The notes under the pieces were generated by a model. It was given only the letters and a program-made list of their open reading frames with translations. It ran no database searches and was not told the origin of the DNA. This document shows, one piece after another, positions 34,962 through 43,364 of a DNA stretch of 64,000 nucleotides. The stretch is from Mesorhizobium sp. (GTDB lineage Bacteria > Pseudomonadota > Alphaproteobacteria > Rhizobiales > Rhizobiaceae): contig NZ_JAFKIC010000115.1 in the NCBI RefSeq assembly GCF_017306585.1, positions 1-64,000 on the forward strand. The letters are read 5' to 3'. The number at the start of each line of letters is the position of its first letter. Positions within the stretch are counted from its first letter, which is position 1. A program made the position numbers and the translations under genes.

Positions 34962-34993
34962 GCCGACCGGCGTTCCAGCGGCGTTGCGCTCTG

Positions 34994-35977
34994 TCAGAAC
35001 CGCTTCCGCCAGCGCTGCAGCCTTGTGCGCAGGAAGGCTTTCGGCCCAAACGGCAGTGAAGGTAAGCGCGCCCGGCGGTTGTCTGCTTTTTGCAGGCGCT
35101 GATGCACCAGTTGCGCCAGGCGGCACATGGTCGGCGTGTCGAACCCGCCAAGCCAGCCGGCAAGCCGCGTCGGCAAGGGCTTTGAGCGCCAGGCGAAATA
35201 GGCTTCATAGGCCTGCGGCGTCTCGAGGAGATGGCGAAGGTAGGCGGCAAGGTCGGCCGGCGTGGCGAAGGACGCGGCGTCGATGAAGGAATGCTCGGGC
35301 ACGAATTCGGCGACATTGGGAGCGCCAAGATAGACCGGCACCGTACCGGCAAGCAGCGGATCGAACATCTTTTCGGTCACGTAGTCCGGCGCGATCGAAT
35401 TCTCCAGCGCCAGGCAGAAGGCGTAGCGGCCGATCGTCTCGATCTTCGTCCTGCGGCCGAGGTCGGGGCCATCGAGTTGCCGGTTCGGCCGATGTCGCCC
35501 ATAGCAGTCGACACCTATGTGTCGGGACAGTTCGGTAATGAACGCACCGCGGCCGCTTCGGTCGATGCCGGAAGATTGAAAGTGCACGGCAGGCGCGGCT
35601 TCCGTCTTCAACAGCACCGGATCTGCCCGTGCCGCCTCCCACAGGCGAATACCCGGGAGATAGGGGACCCAGACGTCCGATCCGGCTTCATAGGTCATGG
35701 TGATGTCGAAATGCCTCATGAACCGAGGATCGGCCATCAAAGGATAGTTCTGCCGACTCTCCATCGACCACGCGACCCAGTCCTGGCCGGGATATTTGCG
35801 GGCATCGCCGATCTCGCGGAAATCCGGAAGGTGAAAGACCACCGCCGTGGCTTCGGCGATCCGCCGCCGGTCATTGGTCCATGCCACTGGCGGCGCGCAA
35901 TCCGGTATGGCCGCGATGTCGACGGGCCTGCCGAAGTAGGATGTGTAAAAGAGGATGAGCGGATCGGTGGACGGCAT
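34994..35977 (-). CDS. GT10-family (fucosyltransferase-like) glycosyltransferase
   Basis: A 327-residue protein of the GT10 alpha-1,3/4-fucosyltransferase family. The diagnostic block is YAFCLALENSIAPDYVTEK, followed by MFDPLLAGTVPVYLGAPN, at about residues 185-221; Glu192, Tyr199 and Lys203 match the donor-binding residues. The upstream WVAWSMESRQNYP segment is also characteristic. The ATG at 35977 is used; translation could begin a few codons earlier at a TTG. The enzyme would transfer fucose from GDP-fucose to a glycan, plausibly the same surface glycan built by its neighbours. Confidence 0.82.
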   Translation of the reverse strand: MPSTDPLILFYTSYFGRPVDIAAIPDCAPPVAWTNDRRRIAEATAVVFHLPDFREIGDARKYPGQDWVAWSMESRQNYPLMADPRFMRHFDITMTYEAGSDVWVPYLPGIRLWEAARADPVLLKTEAAPAVHFQSSGIDRSGRGAFITELSRHIGVDCYGRHRPNRQLDGPDLGRRTKIETIGRYAFCLALENSIAPDYVTEKMFDPLLAGTVPVYLGAPNVAEFVPEHSFIDAASFATPADLAAYLRHLLETPQAYEAYFAWRSKPLPTRLAGWLGGFDTPTMCRLAQLVHQRLQKADNRRARLPSLPFGPKAFLRTRLQRWRKRF

Positions 35978-36072
35978 GAAGACCGGCAACTCCAGGCACG
36001 CAAGCCCGCCTGTTCTATGCCAGTCTTCACGCTTGCGGAAGGACGGCCGCTCGCAGCGGCCGACGTCGCGTC

Positions 36073-36648
36073 TCAGTCGTGCAGGTCCCGTGCGATCGGC
36101 GGGCCTACGGAAAATCCGGAGAACGTGACCTCGAACCCCTCGCGCTGCGGCGAGCAGCACGTCATGCCGACATCGACCGTCTTCGAGATCGGGAAATAGG
36201 CGAGGCGCACCGGCTTCCAGCGGCCGTCCGCAGCATCGAGATACTGGACGCGGATCGCCTCGCCGTGCCGGGTCAGCCGGATCCTGACTCCGTCCGGCCC
36301 GGCGTGAATGGCCACCAGCGACCAGTCCGAAGTGTCGTTGGTGACGACGACGGAGAAATAGGCAAGGCCGTCCGTGTATTCGATGCCGGCCTTGATCCAG
36401 TGCGTCTCGCTCAGCCGGACCATGAGACCGGCCTGGTCGTAGAGCACCCTGTAGTCGCCCTTGACGGTGACTTCCGCGGTGAAATCGCCTTCGACCGGAC
36501 GATGCAGGAAATGACCATTGTCGCGCCAGAAGCCATAAAAGGTCTCGCGCCAGAAATCGGTCTCCTTGCCGGTGCGCACACGCACGGCATCGCCCTCGAC
36601 AGCATGGTGCGGCGGCGGGTTGAGCCAGGTCAGGTTCTGCAATGTCAT
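36073..36648 (-). CDS. DUF1349 domain protein
   Basis: A 191-residue protein of the DUF1349 family, a concanavalin-like beta-sandwich. Segments GHFLHRPVEGDFTAEVTVKG, YDQAGLMVRLSETHWIKAGIE and WSLVAIHAGPDGVRIRL are typical. It has no signal peptide. The family has no firm function; it is often found beside sugar metabolism and may bind carbohydrate. It lies 95 bp from the GT10 gene and 59 bp behind the aldehyde dehydrogenase, which is closed by a strong hairpin, so it may have its own promoter. Confidence 0.78.
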   Translation of the reverse strand: MTLQNLTWLNPPPHHAVEGDAVRVRTGKETDFWRETFYGFWRDNGHFLHRPVEGDFTAEVTVKGDYRVLYDQAGLMVRLSETHWIKAGIEYTDGLAYFSVVVTNDTSDWSLVAIHAGPDGVRIRLTRHGEAIRVQYLDAADGRWKPVRLAYFPISKTVDVGMTCCSPQREGFEVTFSGFSVGPPIARDLHD

Positions 36649-36682
36649 CGCTTCGCGCCTATCCGGTCCGATGATGGAGGTT

Positions 36683-36702
36683 CGCCGGCCCGAAGGCCGG
36701 CG
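36683..36702 (-). terminator. UUCG-tetraloop hairpin after the aldehyde dehydrogenase
   Basis: On the minus strand CGCCGGCC-TTCG-GGCCGGCG forms a perfect 8-bp GC stem closed by the very stable UUCG tetraloop, 5 bases after the stop codon. No T-tract follows, so termination may need Rho, or the stem may protect the mRNA end. Confidence 0.6.
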
Positions 36703-36707
36703 GTTGA

Positions 36708-38147
36708 TCAGCCCGCGAATGTATAGGCGGTCTTGACCGTGGTGTAGAACTCCATGGCGTAGCGGCCCTGTTCGCGCGGGCCGTAGCTCGAGCCCTTGCG
36801 CCCGCCGAAGGGCACATGGAAGTCGACGCCCGCCGTTGGCAGGTTGACCATCACCATGCCAGCCTCGGAGTTGCGCTTGAAATGGGTGGCGTGCTTGAGG
36901 CTCGTGGTGCAGATGCCCGACGTCAGCCCGAACTGCGTGTCGTTGGCGACGGCAAGCGCCTCGTCGTAATCTCTGACGCGGATGACGCTGGCAACCGGCC
37001 CGAAAATCTCCTCGCGCGACGAACGCATGGAATTGGTGGCCTGCGTCAGCAGCGCCGGCTGCAGGTAGAAGCCCGGCGTCTTGCGGTCGAGGCGCTCGCC
37101 GCCGAAGGCGAGCGTAGCGCCTTCCCTGACGCCGATGGCGATATAGTCCTCGTCCTGCTGCAACTGGGTCGCGTCGACGACCGGGCCGATCTGGGTCTGC
37201 GCGTCGAGCGCATCGCCGATGACCAGCTTGCTCATGCGATCCTTGAGGGCATCAACGAAGCGGTCATGAATGCCGTCGGTCACGATCAGCCTGGAGGAAG
37301 CCGTGCAGCGCTGGCCGGAGGAGAAGAAGGCGCCGTTGAGGGCGCAGTCGACTGCGACCGCGAGATCGGCATCGTCGAGCACGACCAGCGGGTTCTTGCC
37401 GCCCATTTCAAGCTGGAACTTGCGCATGTGTTCGACGCTTGCCGCAGCGACGCGTTTTCCCGTGCCGACCGAACCGGTGAAGGTGATGGCATTGACGTCG
37501 GGACTGTCGAGCATCGCCTGACCGACCACAGAACCCTTACCCATGACGAGATTGAGCACGCCCTTGGGCAGGCCGGCGCGATGCAGGATGTCGACGATGG
37601 TCCAGGCGCTTTCGGGAACGAGTTCCGCCGGCTTGAAGACGATGGTGTTGCCATGCGCCAGGGCCGGGGCGATCTTCCAGGCCGGAATGGCGATGGGGAA
37701 ATTCCATGGCGTGATGATGCCGACCACGCCAACCGCCTCACGCGTGATCTCGACGCCGACGCCCGGCCGCACGCTGGGCACGATTTCCCCTGACAGGCGC
37801 AATGTTTCACCAGCGAAAAAGTCGAATATCTGGGCGGCGCGGATGGTCTCGCCAATGCCCTCGGCCAGCGTCTTGCCTTCCTCGCGCGCCAGGTTGCGGC
37901 CGATCTCGTCCTTGCGCGCCGTGATCTCGTCGGCAGCCTTCTTCAGCACCGCGTGGCGGGCCAGCGGGCCGGAACGGGACCATGCCGGAAAAGCCGCCTT
38001 GGCGGCGGCGATCGCCTGCCTGGCCTGCTCGGCACCGGCCGAGGCGTATTCGCCGACCACGTCGCCTGTGTCCGAGGGGTTGATGTTGCGGGAGCCGGCA
38101 TCGCCGACCCATTCGCCGTCGATCAGGTTCTTTCGAAGCAGAGCCAT
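36708..38147 (-). CDS. NAD(P)-dependent aldehyde dehydrogenase
   Basis: A 479-residue aldehyde dehydrogenase with TPWNFPIAIP (147-156), Glu247 (LEMGGKNP) and the nucleophile Cys281 (SGQRCTASSR). It belongs to the group containing 2,5-dioxovalerate and related semialdehyde dehydrogenases, but could equally act on betaine- or methylamine-derived aldehydes. The ATG at 38147 has AGGAAAG 9 bases upstream. It is divergent from the TetR gene and shares the promoter region that carries a TetR-type operator. That links it to the dimethylglycine/sarcosine enzymes further right. Confidence 0.85.
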   Translation of the reverse strand: MALLRKNLIDGEWVGDAGSRNINPSDTGDVVGEYASAGAEQARQAIAAAKAAFPAWSRSGPLARHAVLKKAADEITARKDEIGRNLAREEGKTLAEGIGETIRAAQIFDFFAGETLRLSGEIVPSVRPGVGVEITREAVGVVGIITPWNFPIAIPAWKIAPALAHGNTIVFKPAELVPESAWTIVDILHRAGLPKGVLNLVMGKGSVVGQAMLDSPDVNAITFTGSVGTGKRVAAASVEHMRKFQLEMGGKNPLVVLDDADLAVAVDCALNGAFFSSGQRCTASSRLIVTDGIHDRFVDALKDRMSKLVIGDALDAQTQIGPVVDATQLQQDEDYIAIGVREGATLAFGGERLDRKTPGFYLQPALLTQATNSMRSSREEIFGPVASVIRVRDYDEALAVANDTQFGLTSGICTTSLKHATHFKRNSEAGMVMVNLPTAGVDFHVPFGGRKGSSYGPREQGRYAMEFYTTVKTAYTFAG

Positions 38148-38358
38148 GTCCTCGTCTTTCCTGCTGGGTGGCTGCCTGGCGGCATCTTTCGAATTTGGTA
38201 TTTGCCAGACAAATGGCCCGCGGGAAAGCACGCACTGGCGGCGCCGGCGCGACAAAAATCCCCGGGGTTGCCCGCAAGCCAATTGTAGCGGCGCCGTGAA
38301 CTCCCCGACGGTCAACCGCCGGCTAACATCGCGAAAGCTGATCCAAGCCCAGGCGAAT

Positions 38359-38385
38359 TGCTCTGTACAGAATATGTACAGTGCC
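38359..38385. promoter_or_regulatory. Probable TetR operator, aldehyde dehydrogenase/tetR promoter
   Basis: TGCTCTGTAC and GTACAGTGCC are inverted arms (8 of 10 pairs) with a 7-base spacer. The right half-site GTACAnTGCC recurs in the palindrome at 39204-39240. The position 32 bp upstream of tetR suits autoregulation and control of the divergent dehydrogenase. Confidence 0.55.
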
Positions 38386-38416
38386 TTGATTTGCCCGATC
38401 GGGCGTGTCATGCGTG

Positions 38417-39082
38417 ATGCCGATGGCAGCAATCGAACCGACGATCCCGCGCGCCGGCGCCACCGGCAACATCAAGGCCACTCGCGAAGACTGGCTGAAC
38501 CTGGCGCTCGAAACATTGATCTCGGACGGCGTGGAACGTGTCCGGGTGTTGACGCTCGGCCAGCAGCTCGACGTCTCGCGTTCCAGCTTCTACTGGTACT
38601 TCAAGAGCCGCCAGGACCTGCTCGACCAGTTGCTGGACCACTGGCGGCAGACCAACACGCGGTTCATCGTCGAGCGCGCCGGGCGGCCTTCCGCGACGGT
38701 CGTCCGTGGCGTGATGAGCATTTTCGAATGCTGGGTCGACGAAAGGCTGTTCGATCCCCGGCTCGATTTCGCGATCAGGGCGTGGGCTCGCCGCTCCCCC
38801 GCCACAAGACGCGCGCTCGACGAGGCCGACGACGAGCGCGTAAATGCCATCCGCGACATGTTCATGCGGCATGGCTATGATGAGGAAGACGCGTTCGTGC
38901 GGGCCCGCGTCCTCTATTTCATGCAGATCGGCTATTATTCGCTCGAACTCAACGAGACGATGAGCAGCCGCCTCACGCATGTCGCCGCCTATCTGCGCAG
39001 CTTCACCGGCGTGGACCCCTCCCCCGAGGACGTCGCCGACTTCTCGCGCTATGTCGAGACGACGCTCTCCGGCAAGCGGTGA
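38417..39082 (+). CDS. TetR/AcrR-family transcriptional regulator
   Basis: A protein of about 221 residues. The N-terminal TetR helix-turn-helix (DWLNLALETLISDGVERVRV, then LGQQLDVSRSSFYWYFKSRQD) is at about residues 20-65, followed by an all-helical effector domain. The true start is unsettled: GTG 38405, GTG 38414, ATG 38417 and ATG 38423 are all in frame and none has a clear ribosome binding site. It stands between the aldehyde dehydrogenase and the dimethylglycine-dehydrogenase-like gene, and both flanking promoters carry the same palindromic half-sites. Confidence 0.83.
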   Translation: MPMAAIEPTIPRAGATGNIKATREDWLNLALETLISDGVERVRVLTLGQQLDVSRSSFYWYFKSRQDLLDQLLDHWRQTNTRFIVERAGRPSATVVRGVMSIFECWVDERLFDPRLDFAIRAWARRSPATRRALDEADDERVNAIRDMFMRHGYDEEDAFVRARVLYFMQIGYYSLELNETMSSRLTHVAAYLRSFTGVDPSPEDVADFSRYVETTLSGKR

Positions 39083-39203
39083 ACGCAGCCCTCTGAACGC
39101 GTTGCATCAGACCCGATCCGCGCGGCTCGTTTGAGCGGGTCGGCGGCCTCTGTACGCATCTTTCGTCCACCCACAGCCAACATACAGCCTTGCTCTATAC
39201 CAA

Positions 39204-39240
39204 ACTGGCAATGTACTGGACACATATGTACAATGCCAGT
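39204..39240. promoter_or_regulatory. Probable TetR operator upstream of the dimethylglycine dehydrogenase-like gene
   Basis: ACTGGCAATGTAC and GTACAATGCCAGT are 13-base inverted arms with one mismatch and an 11-base spacer. They share the GTACAnTGCC half-site with 38359-38385. The repeat ends 32 bp upstream of the start codon. Confidence 0.6.
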
Positions 39241-39272
39241 AAGTTGGGCCCATCACCGGATGGAGTGCGAGC

Positions 39273-41684
39273 ATGAAATCGCAATACAGGGCGATCGTTA
39301 TCGGCGGCGGCGTGGTTGGAGCCTCGGTGCTCTATCACCTGGCCAAGTTCGGCTGGAGCGATGTCGCGCTGATCGAACGCGAGGTGCTGACCGCGGGGTC
39401 GAGCTGGCACGCGGCAGGCGGCTTTCATGCCTTGAACGCCGATCCCAACATCGCCGCTCTACAGGCCTATACGATCGACCTTCTGTCGGAGGTCGAGAAG
39501 GAATCGGGCCAGAACATCGGCATGCACATGACCGGCGGCATCTCGGTCGCGTCGGCGCCGGAGCGCTGGGAATGGCTGAAGGCCTCCTACCGCATCTTCC
39601 AGACCATGGGTATCGACGACGTCCATCTGGTCGGCGTCGACGAAATCCGCCAGCGCTGCCCGATCCTCAACACCGACGGCATGCTGGGCGGTCTCTACGC
39701 CGAGCGCGAGGGCCATATCGACCCGTCCGGCGTCGTTCATGCCTATGCCAAGGCGGCCAGGAAGCGCGGCGCCGATATCATCGAGCACAATCGCGTGCTG
39801 GAGCTCAACCGCCGCGCCGACGGCAGCTGGGACGTGGTGACCGAGAAAGGCACTGTGGTGGCCGAGCATGTCGTCAATGCCGGCGGCCTGTGGGCCAAGC
39901 AGGTCGGCCGCATGGCCGGCATCGACCTGCCGGTGTCGCCGATGGAGCATCATTATCTGGTTACCGAGGCGCTGCCGGAGATCCAGGCGCTCAGCCATGA
40001 GCTGCCGCTGATCGTCGACCTCGAAGGCTTCACCTATATGCGCCAGGAGCAGAAGGGCCTGCTGCTCGGCATCTACGAAATCAATCACAAGCATTGGAAC
40101 ATGGACGGCGCGCCGTGGAATTACGGCATCGAACTGATCCAGGAGGATACCGACCGCATCGCCAACGAGCTGGCGCTCGGCTTCAGCCGCTATCCTTGCC
40201 TTGAGACCGCCGGCATCAAACGCTGGGTGAACGGCGCCTTCACCTTCTCGCCGGACGGCAACCCGCTGGTCGGCCCGGTGCGCGGCGTTCCCAACTACTG
40301 GGTGGCCTGCGGCGTCATGGCCGGCTTCCTGCAGGGCGGCGGCGTCGGCAAGTCGCTCGCCGAATGGATGATCCATGGCGAGCCGGAGGCCGACGTCTAC
40401 GGCATGGACATCGCCCGCTACGGCGACTTCGCCTCCAACCGCGAATACATCAAGCAGACGACGGGGCAATTCTATTCGCGCCGCTTCGTCATGAGCTATC
40501 CCAATGAGCAACTGCCGGCTGGGCGGCCGCTGAAGACCGCAGGCGCGCATGACGCCATGGACACCGCGGGCGCGCGCTGGGGCAGTTCCTGGGGCATGGA
40601 AGTGCCGCTCTATTTCGCGCCGAAGGGATTCGTCGAAACCCCGACGCTGAAGCGCTCCAACGCGTTCGACATCGTCGCCAACGAATGCCGCAAGGTGCGC
40701 GAAGGCGTCGGCCTGCTCGATATCACCGCCTTCTCGCGCTACGAGGTCAGCGGTCCACGGGCGCAAGCGTGGCTCGACCGGCTGCTTGCCTGTGCGCTGC
40801 CCAAGCCCGGCCGCGCGAAACTTGCCCCGATGCTGGGCGAGAACGGCAAGCTCAAGGGCGACCTCACCGTCTTCAACTGGGGAGACGGGACGTGGTGGAT
40901 CATGGGATCCTACTATCTGCGGCAGTGGCATATGCGCTGGTTCGAAAAGCACCTCGCCGACGGCGTTGCCGTGCGCGACATTTCGGACGCGGTCGGGGGC
41001 TTCTCGCTGGCCGGCCCCAATGCGCGAAAGCTGCTCGAACGGCTGACCTATCAAGATGTTTCACACAAAGCCTTCGGCTTCCTCGCCTGCCAGACGCTGG
41101 ATGTCGGCCTGGTGCGGGCCAAGGTCGGCCGGCTCTCGGTCATCGGCGAGCTCGGCTACGAAATCCATTGCCAGGCAAGCGAGCATGCCGGCCTGCGGCG
41201 CGCGCTGCTTGGCGCGGGCAGCGACCTTGGTGTTACGGAATACGGTTTCGGCGCGGTGAATTCGCTGCGGCTCGAAAAGAGTTTCGGCATCTGGTCACGT
41301 GAGTTCATGCAGGATTATACGCCCGCCGAGACCGGCATGGACCGCTGGACCGCCTTCGACAAGGGCGACTTCATCGGCCGCGAGGCGGCCCTGAGGGAGC
41401 GGAAGGCCGGATCGAAGCGCACGCTGGTGACGCTCGAAATCGATGCCGACGACGCCGATGCCAGCGGTTATGAGCCGGTGTGGCACAAGGGCAAGCTCGC
41501 CGGTTTCGTCACATCGGGCGGCTACGGCCACACTGTGGGCAAGAGCCTTGCCATGGCGCTGGTCGATCGCGATGCCGCCGGCATCGATACTGAGTTGACA
41601 ACGCATATCGTCGGCGTCGAAAGAGAAGCGCGCGTCATCGCTTCGTCGCCATATGATCCCTTAGGCAAGGCGATGCGGGCGTGA
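39273..41684 (+). CDS. Dimethylglycine dehydrogenase-like FAD oxidoreductase with GcvT domain
   Basis: An 803-residue protein. The N-terminal FAD domain starts with VIGGGVVGAS (9-18), and SSWHAAGG places His46 where mitochondrial dimethylglycine dehydrogenase attaches FAD. After about residue 430 comes an aminomethyltransferase (GcvT) domain (ANECRKVREGVGLLDITAFS, GELGYEIHC). Such enzymes demethylate N-methyl amino acids and pass the one-carbon unit to tetrahydrofolate. GGAG lies 8 bases before the ATG. It precedes soxBDAG by 81 bp. Substrates could be dimethylglycine or another N-methylated compound, since no choline or betaine genes are present here. Confidence 0.85.
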   Translation: MKSQYRAIVIGGGVVGASVLYHLAKFGWSDVALIEREVLTAGSSWHAAGGFHALNADPNIAALQAYTIDLLSEVEKESGQNIGMHMTGGISVASAPERWEWLKASYRIFQTMGIDDVHLVGVDEIRQRCPILNTDGMLGGLYAEREGHIDPSGVVHAYAKAARKRGADIIEHNRVLELNRRADGSWDVVTEKGTVVAEHVVNAGGLWAKQVGRMAGIDLPVSPMEHHYLVTEALPEIQALSHELPLIVDLEGFTYMRQEQKGLLLGIYEINHKHWNMDGAPWNYGIELIQEDTDRIANELALGFSRYPCLETAGIKRWVNGAFTFSPDGNPLVGPVRGVPNYWVACGVMAGFLQGGGVGKSLAEWMIHGEPEADVYGMDIARYGDFASNREYIKQTTGQFYSRRFVMSYPNEQLPAGRPLKTAGAHDAMDTAGARWGSSWGMEVPLYFAPKGFVETPTLKRSNAFDIVANECRKVREGVGLLDITAFSRYEVSGPRAQAWLDRLLACALPKPGRAKLAPMLGENGKLKGDLTVFNWGDGTWWIMGSYYLRQWHMRWFEKHLADGVAVRDISDAVGGFSLAGPNARKLLERLTYQDVSHKAFGFLACQTLDVGLVRAKVGRLSVIGELGYEIHCQASEHAGLRRALLGAGSDLGVTEYGFGAVNSLRLEKSFGIWSREFMQDYTPAETGMDRWTAFDKGDFIGREAALRERKAGSKRTLVTLEIDADDADASGYEPVWHKGKLAGFVTSGGYGHTVGKSLAMALVDRDAAGIDTELTTHIVGVEREARVIASSPYDPLGKAMRA

Positions 41685-41765
41685 CCGGCAAACCGGTGCC
41701 ATCCCTGCGGAAGACCACGGCATGATCAACGCTCCTTTCCCGAAACCAGGCTTGTCCGTCACGCC

Positions 41766-43019
41766 ATGACCAGACGCTATTCCGCCCTGTCGCTGTTCAA
41801 GGAGGGCCTGGCCGGCCAGACCGGCTGGAAGCAGGCCTGGCGTTCGCCGGAGCCGCAATCGTCCTACGATGCAATCGTCATCGGCGGCGGCGGCCACGGG
41901 CTGGCGACGGCCTATTACCTGGCGAAGAATCACAACATCGCCAGGGTCGCGGTGCTGGAAAAGGGCTGGATCGGCGGCGGCAACACCGGCCGCAACACGA
42001 CGGTGGTGCGCTCCAACTACTATTACCCGGAAAGCGTCGAGCTCTATGGGTTGGCGCACCGGCTCTATGAGGGCCTGTCGAAGGACTTGAACTACAACGT
42101 CATGCTGTCGCAGCGCGGCATGGTCAATCTCTGCCACTCGACGGCAGAGATGGAGGTCGGCGCGCGCACCGTCAATGCCATGCAGATCAACGGCATCGAT
42201 GCCGAGCTGTTTTCGCCCGAGGACGTACGCCGGGTGGCGCCGATCTACAATTTCTCCCCGGATGCGCGCTTTCCCGTCTTCGGCGGCATCTGGCAGGGCC
42301 GCGCCGGCACGGCCCGCCACGACGCCGTCGCCTGGGGCTATGCGCGTGCGGCAAGCCGGCTCGGCGTCGACATCATCCAGAATTGCGAGATATCAGATTT
42401 CATCATCGAGGGCGGCCGCTGCCGTGGTGTCCAGACGACGCGCGGCGCGATCCGTTCCGAACGGATCGGCATGGCTGTGGCCGGCCACTCCTCAATGCTG
42501 GCGGCCAAGGCGGGGTTCCGGTTGCCGATCAATTCCTACGCGCTGCAGGCCTGCGTGTCCGAGCCGGTGAAACCGATCCTCGACACGGTCGTGCTGTCGC
42601 CTGGCACCGGCGTTTATGTCAGCCAGTCGGACAAGGGCGAGATCGTCATCGGCGGCGGGCTCGACCGCATCCCGTCCTATGCGCAGCGCGGCAATCTGCC
42701 GACGCTGGAGACTGTCATTGCCGGTCTGCTGGAAATGTTCCCGATCTTCGGCCAGTTGAAGCTGATGCGGCAATGGGCCGGGATCGTCGATGTCGTGCCG
42801 GATTCCTCGCCGATCATCGGGGAATCGCCATTGCCCAATTTGTTCCTCAATTGCGGCTGGGGCACGGGCGGCTTCAAGGCGATCCCCGCCGGCGGCACGC
42901 TGCTGGCGAACCTGCTGGCCACCGGCAAGCACAACGACATCAGCCGTCCGTTCGATCTCGACCGCTTCGCCAGTGGGCGATTGATCGACGAAGCGGCCGG
43001 CTCCGGCATCGCGCATTAA
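41766..43019 (+). CDS. soxB: Sarcosine oxidase beta subunit, heterotetrameric
   Basis: A 417-residue protein. The FAD motif is VIGGGGHGLATAYYL (38-52). GTARHDAVAWG places His185 at the position that binds FMN covalently in heterotetrameric sarcosine oxidase. The N-terminal RRYSALSLFKEGL and the NTGRNTTVVRSNYYYPES segment are near-invariant in SoxB. It oxidises sarcosine to glycine; the methyl group becomes 5,10-methylenetetrahydrofolate or formaldehyde. Its TAA is the start of a palindromic element that separates it from soxD. Confidence 0.93.
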   Translation: MTRRYSALSLFKEGLAGQTGWKQAWRSPEPQSSYDAIVIGGGGHGLATAYYLAKNHNIARVAVLEKGWIGGGNTGRNTTVVRSNYYYPESVELYGLAHRLYEGLSKDLNYNVMLSQRGMVNLCHSTAEMEVGARTVNAMQINGIDAELFSPEDVRRVAPIYNFSPDARFPVFGGIWQGRAGTARHDAVAWGYARAASRLGVDIIQNCEISDFIIEGGRCRGVQTTRGAIRSERIGMAVAGHSSMLAAKAGFRLPINSYALQACVSEPVKPILDTVVLSPGTGVYVSQSDKGEIVIGGGLDRIPSYAQRGNLPTLETVIAGLLEMFPIFGQLKLMRQWAGIVDVVPDSSPIIGESPLPNLFLNCGWGTGGFKAIPAGGTLLANLLATGKHNDISRPFDLDRFASGRLIDEAAGSGIAH

Positions 43020-43067
43020 TGCATGTCGCCCAAAAGTGTGCAGCGGTTTTGGGGTAACGACATGCAT
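43019..43067. repeat. Palindromic intergenic element inside the sox operon
   Basis: Outer arms ATGCATGTCG and CGACATGCAT are perfect 10-bp inverted repeats; inner arms CCCAAAA and TTTTGGG are perfect 7-bp repeats; the loop is GTGTGCAGCGG with a short bulge (GTAA). The first A is the last base of the soxB stop. From memory, near-identical elements occur between many genes in Mesorhizobium genomes. In the mRNA it would fold into a long hairpin. Confidence 0.7.
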
Positions 43068-43097
43068 CATGCACAAAGATAGAATCCAGAGGCAATC

Positions 43098-43364
43098 ATG
43101 CAGCTCTTCCCTTGCCCGTTCTGCGGCCCGCGCGACGAGACCGAATTCCACTATGGCGGCGATGCCGGCAATGCCAGGCCGGACGGTGCCGATGTGCCGG
43201 TCGATCGCTGGACGAACTATCTCTACCTCAGGAGCAATCCGAAAGGTGCTGCGCGCGAGGTCTGGGTGCATATGAACTGCGGCGAGTTCTTCGTCATGGA
43301 ACGCGATACGCTGACTCACAAGGTGCTCTCCTCGGCCGACCTCGGCGGAGGGCATGCGGCATGA
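43098..43364 (+). CDS. soxD: Sarcosine oxidase delta subunit
   Basis: An 88-residue subunit. Cys6 and Cys9 (PCPFCGPRDE), His58 and Cys61 (HMNCGEFF) form the zinc site of SoxD. The WTNYLYLRSNPKG and VMERDT segments are conserved. AGAGG lies 5 bases upstream of the ATG. The stop overlaps the soxA start by 4 bases (ATGA). The delta subunit is structural in the alpha-beta-gamma-delta enzyme. Confidence 0.92.
   Translation: MQLFPCPFCGPRDETEFHYGGDAGNARPDGADVPVDRWTNYLYLRSNPKGAAREVWVHMNCGEFFVMERDTLTHKVLSSADLGGGHAA

Noticed and set aside
39459-41054. Open frame of about 530 codons on the minus strand opposite the dimethylglycine dehydrogenase-like gene
   Set aside because: Antisense shadow with biased composition; no ribosome binding site or domain.
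41685-41765. Second palindromic repeat between the dimethylglycine dehydrogenase-like gene and soxB
   Set aside because: GCATGATC and CCGAAACC resemble the rhizobial element, but no paired arms could be found.
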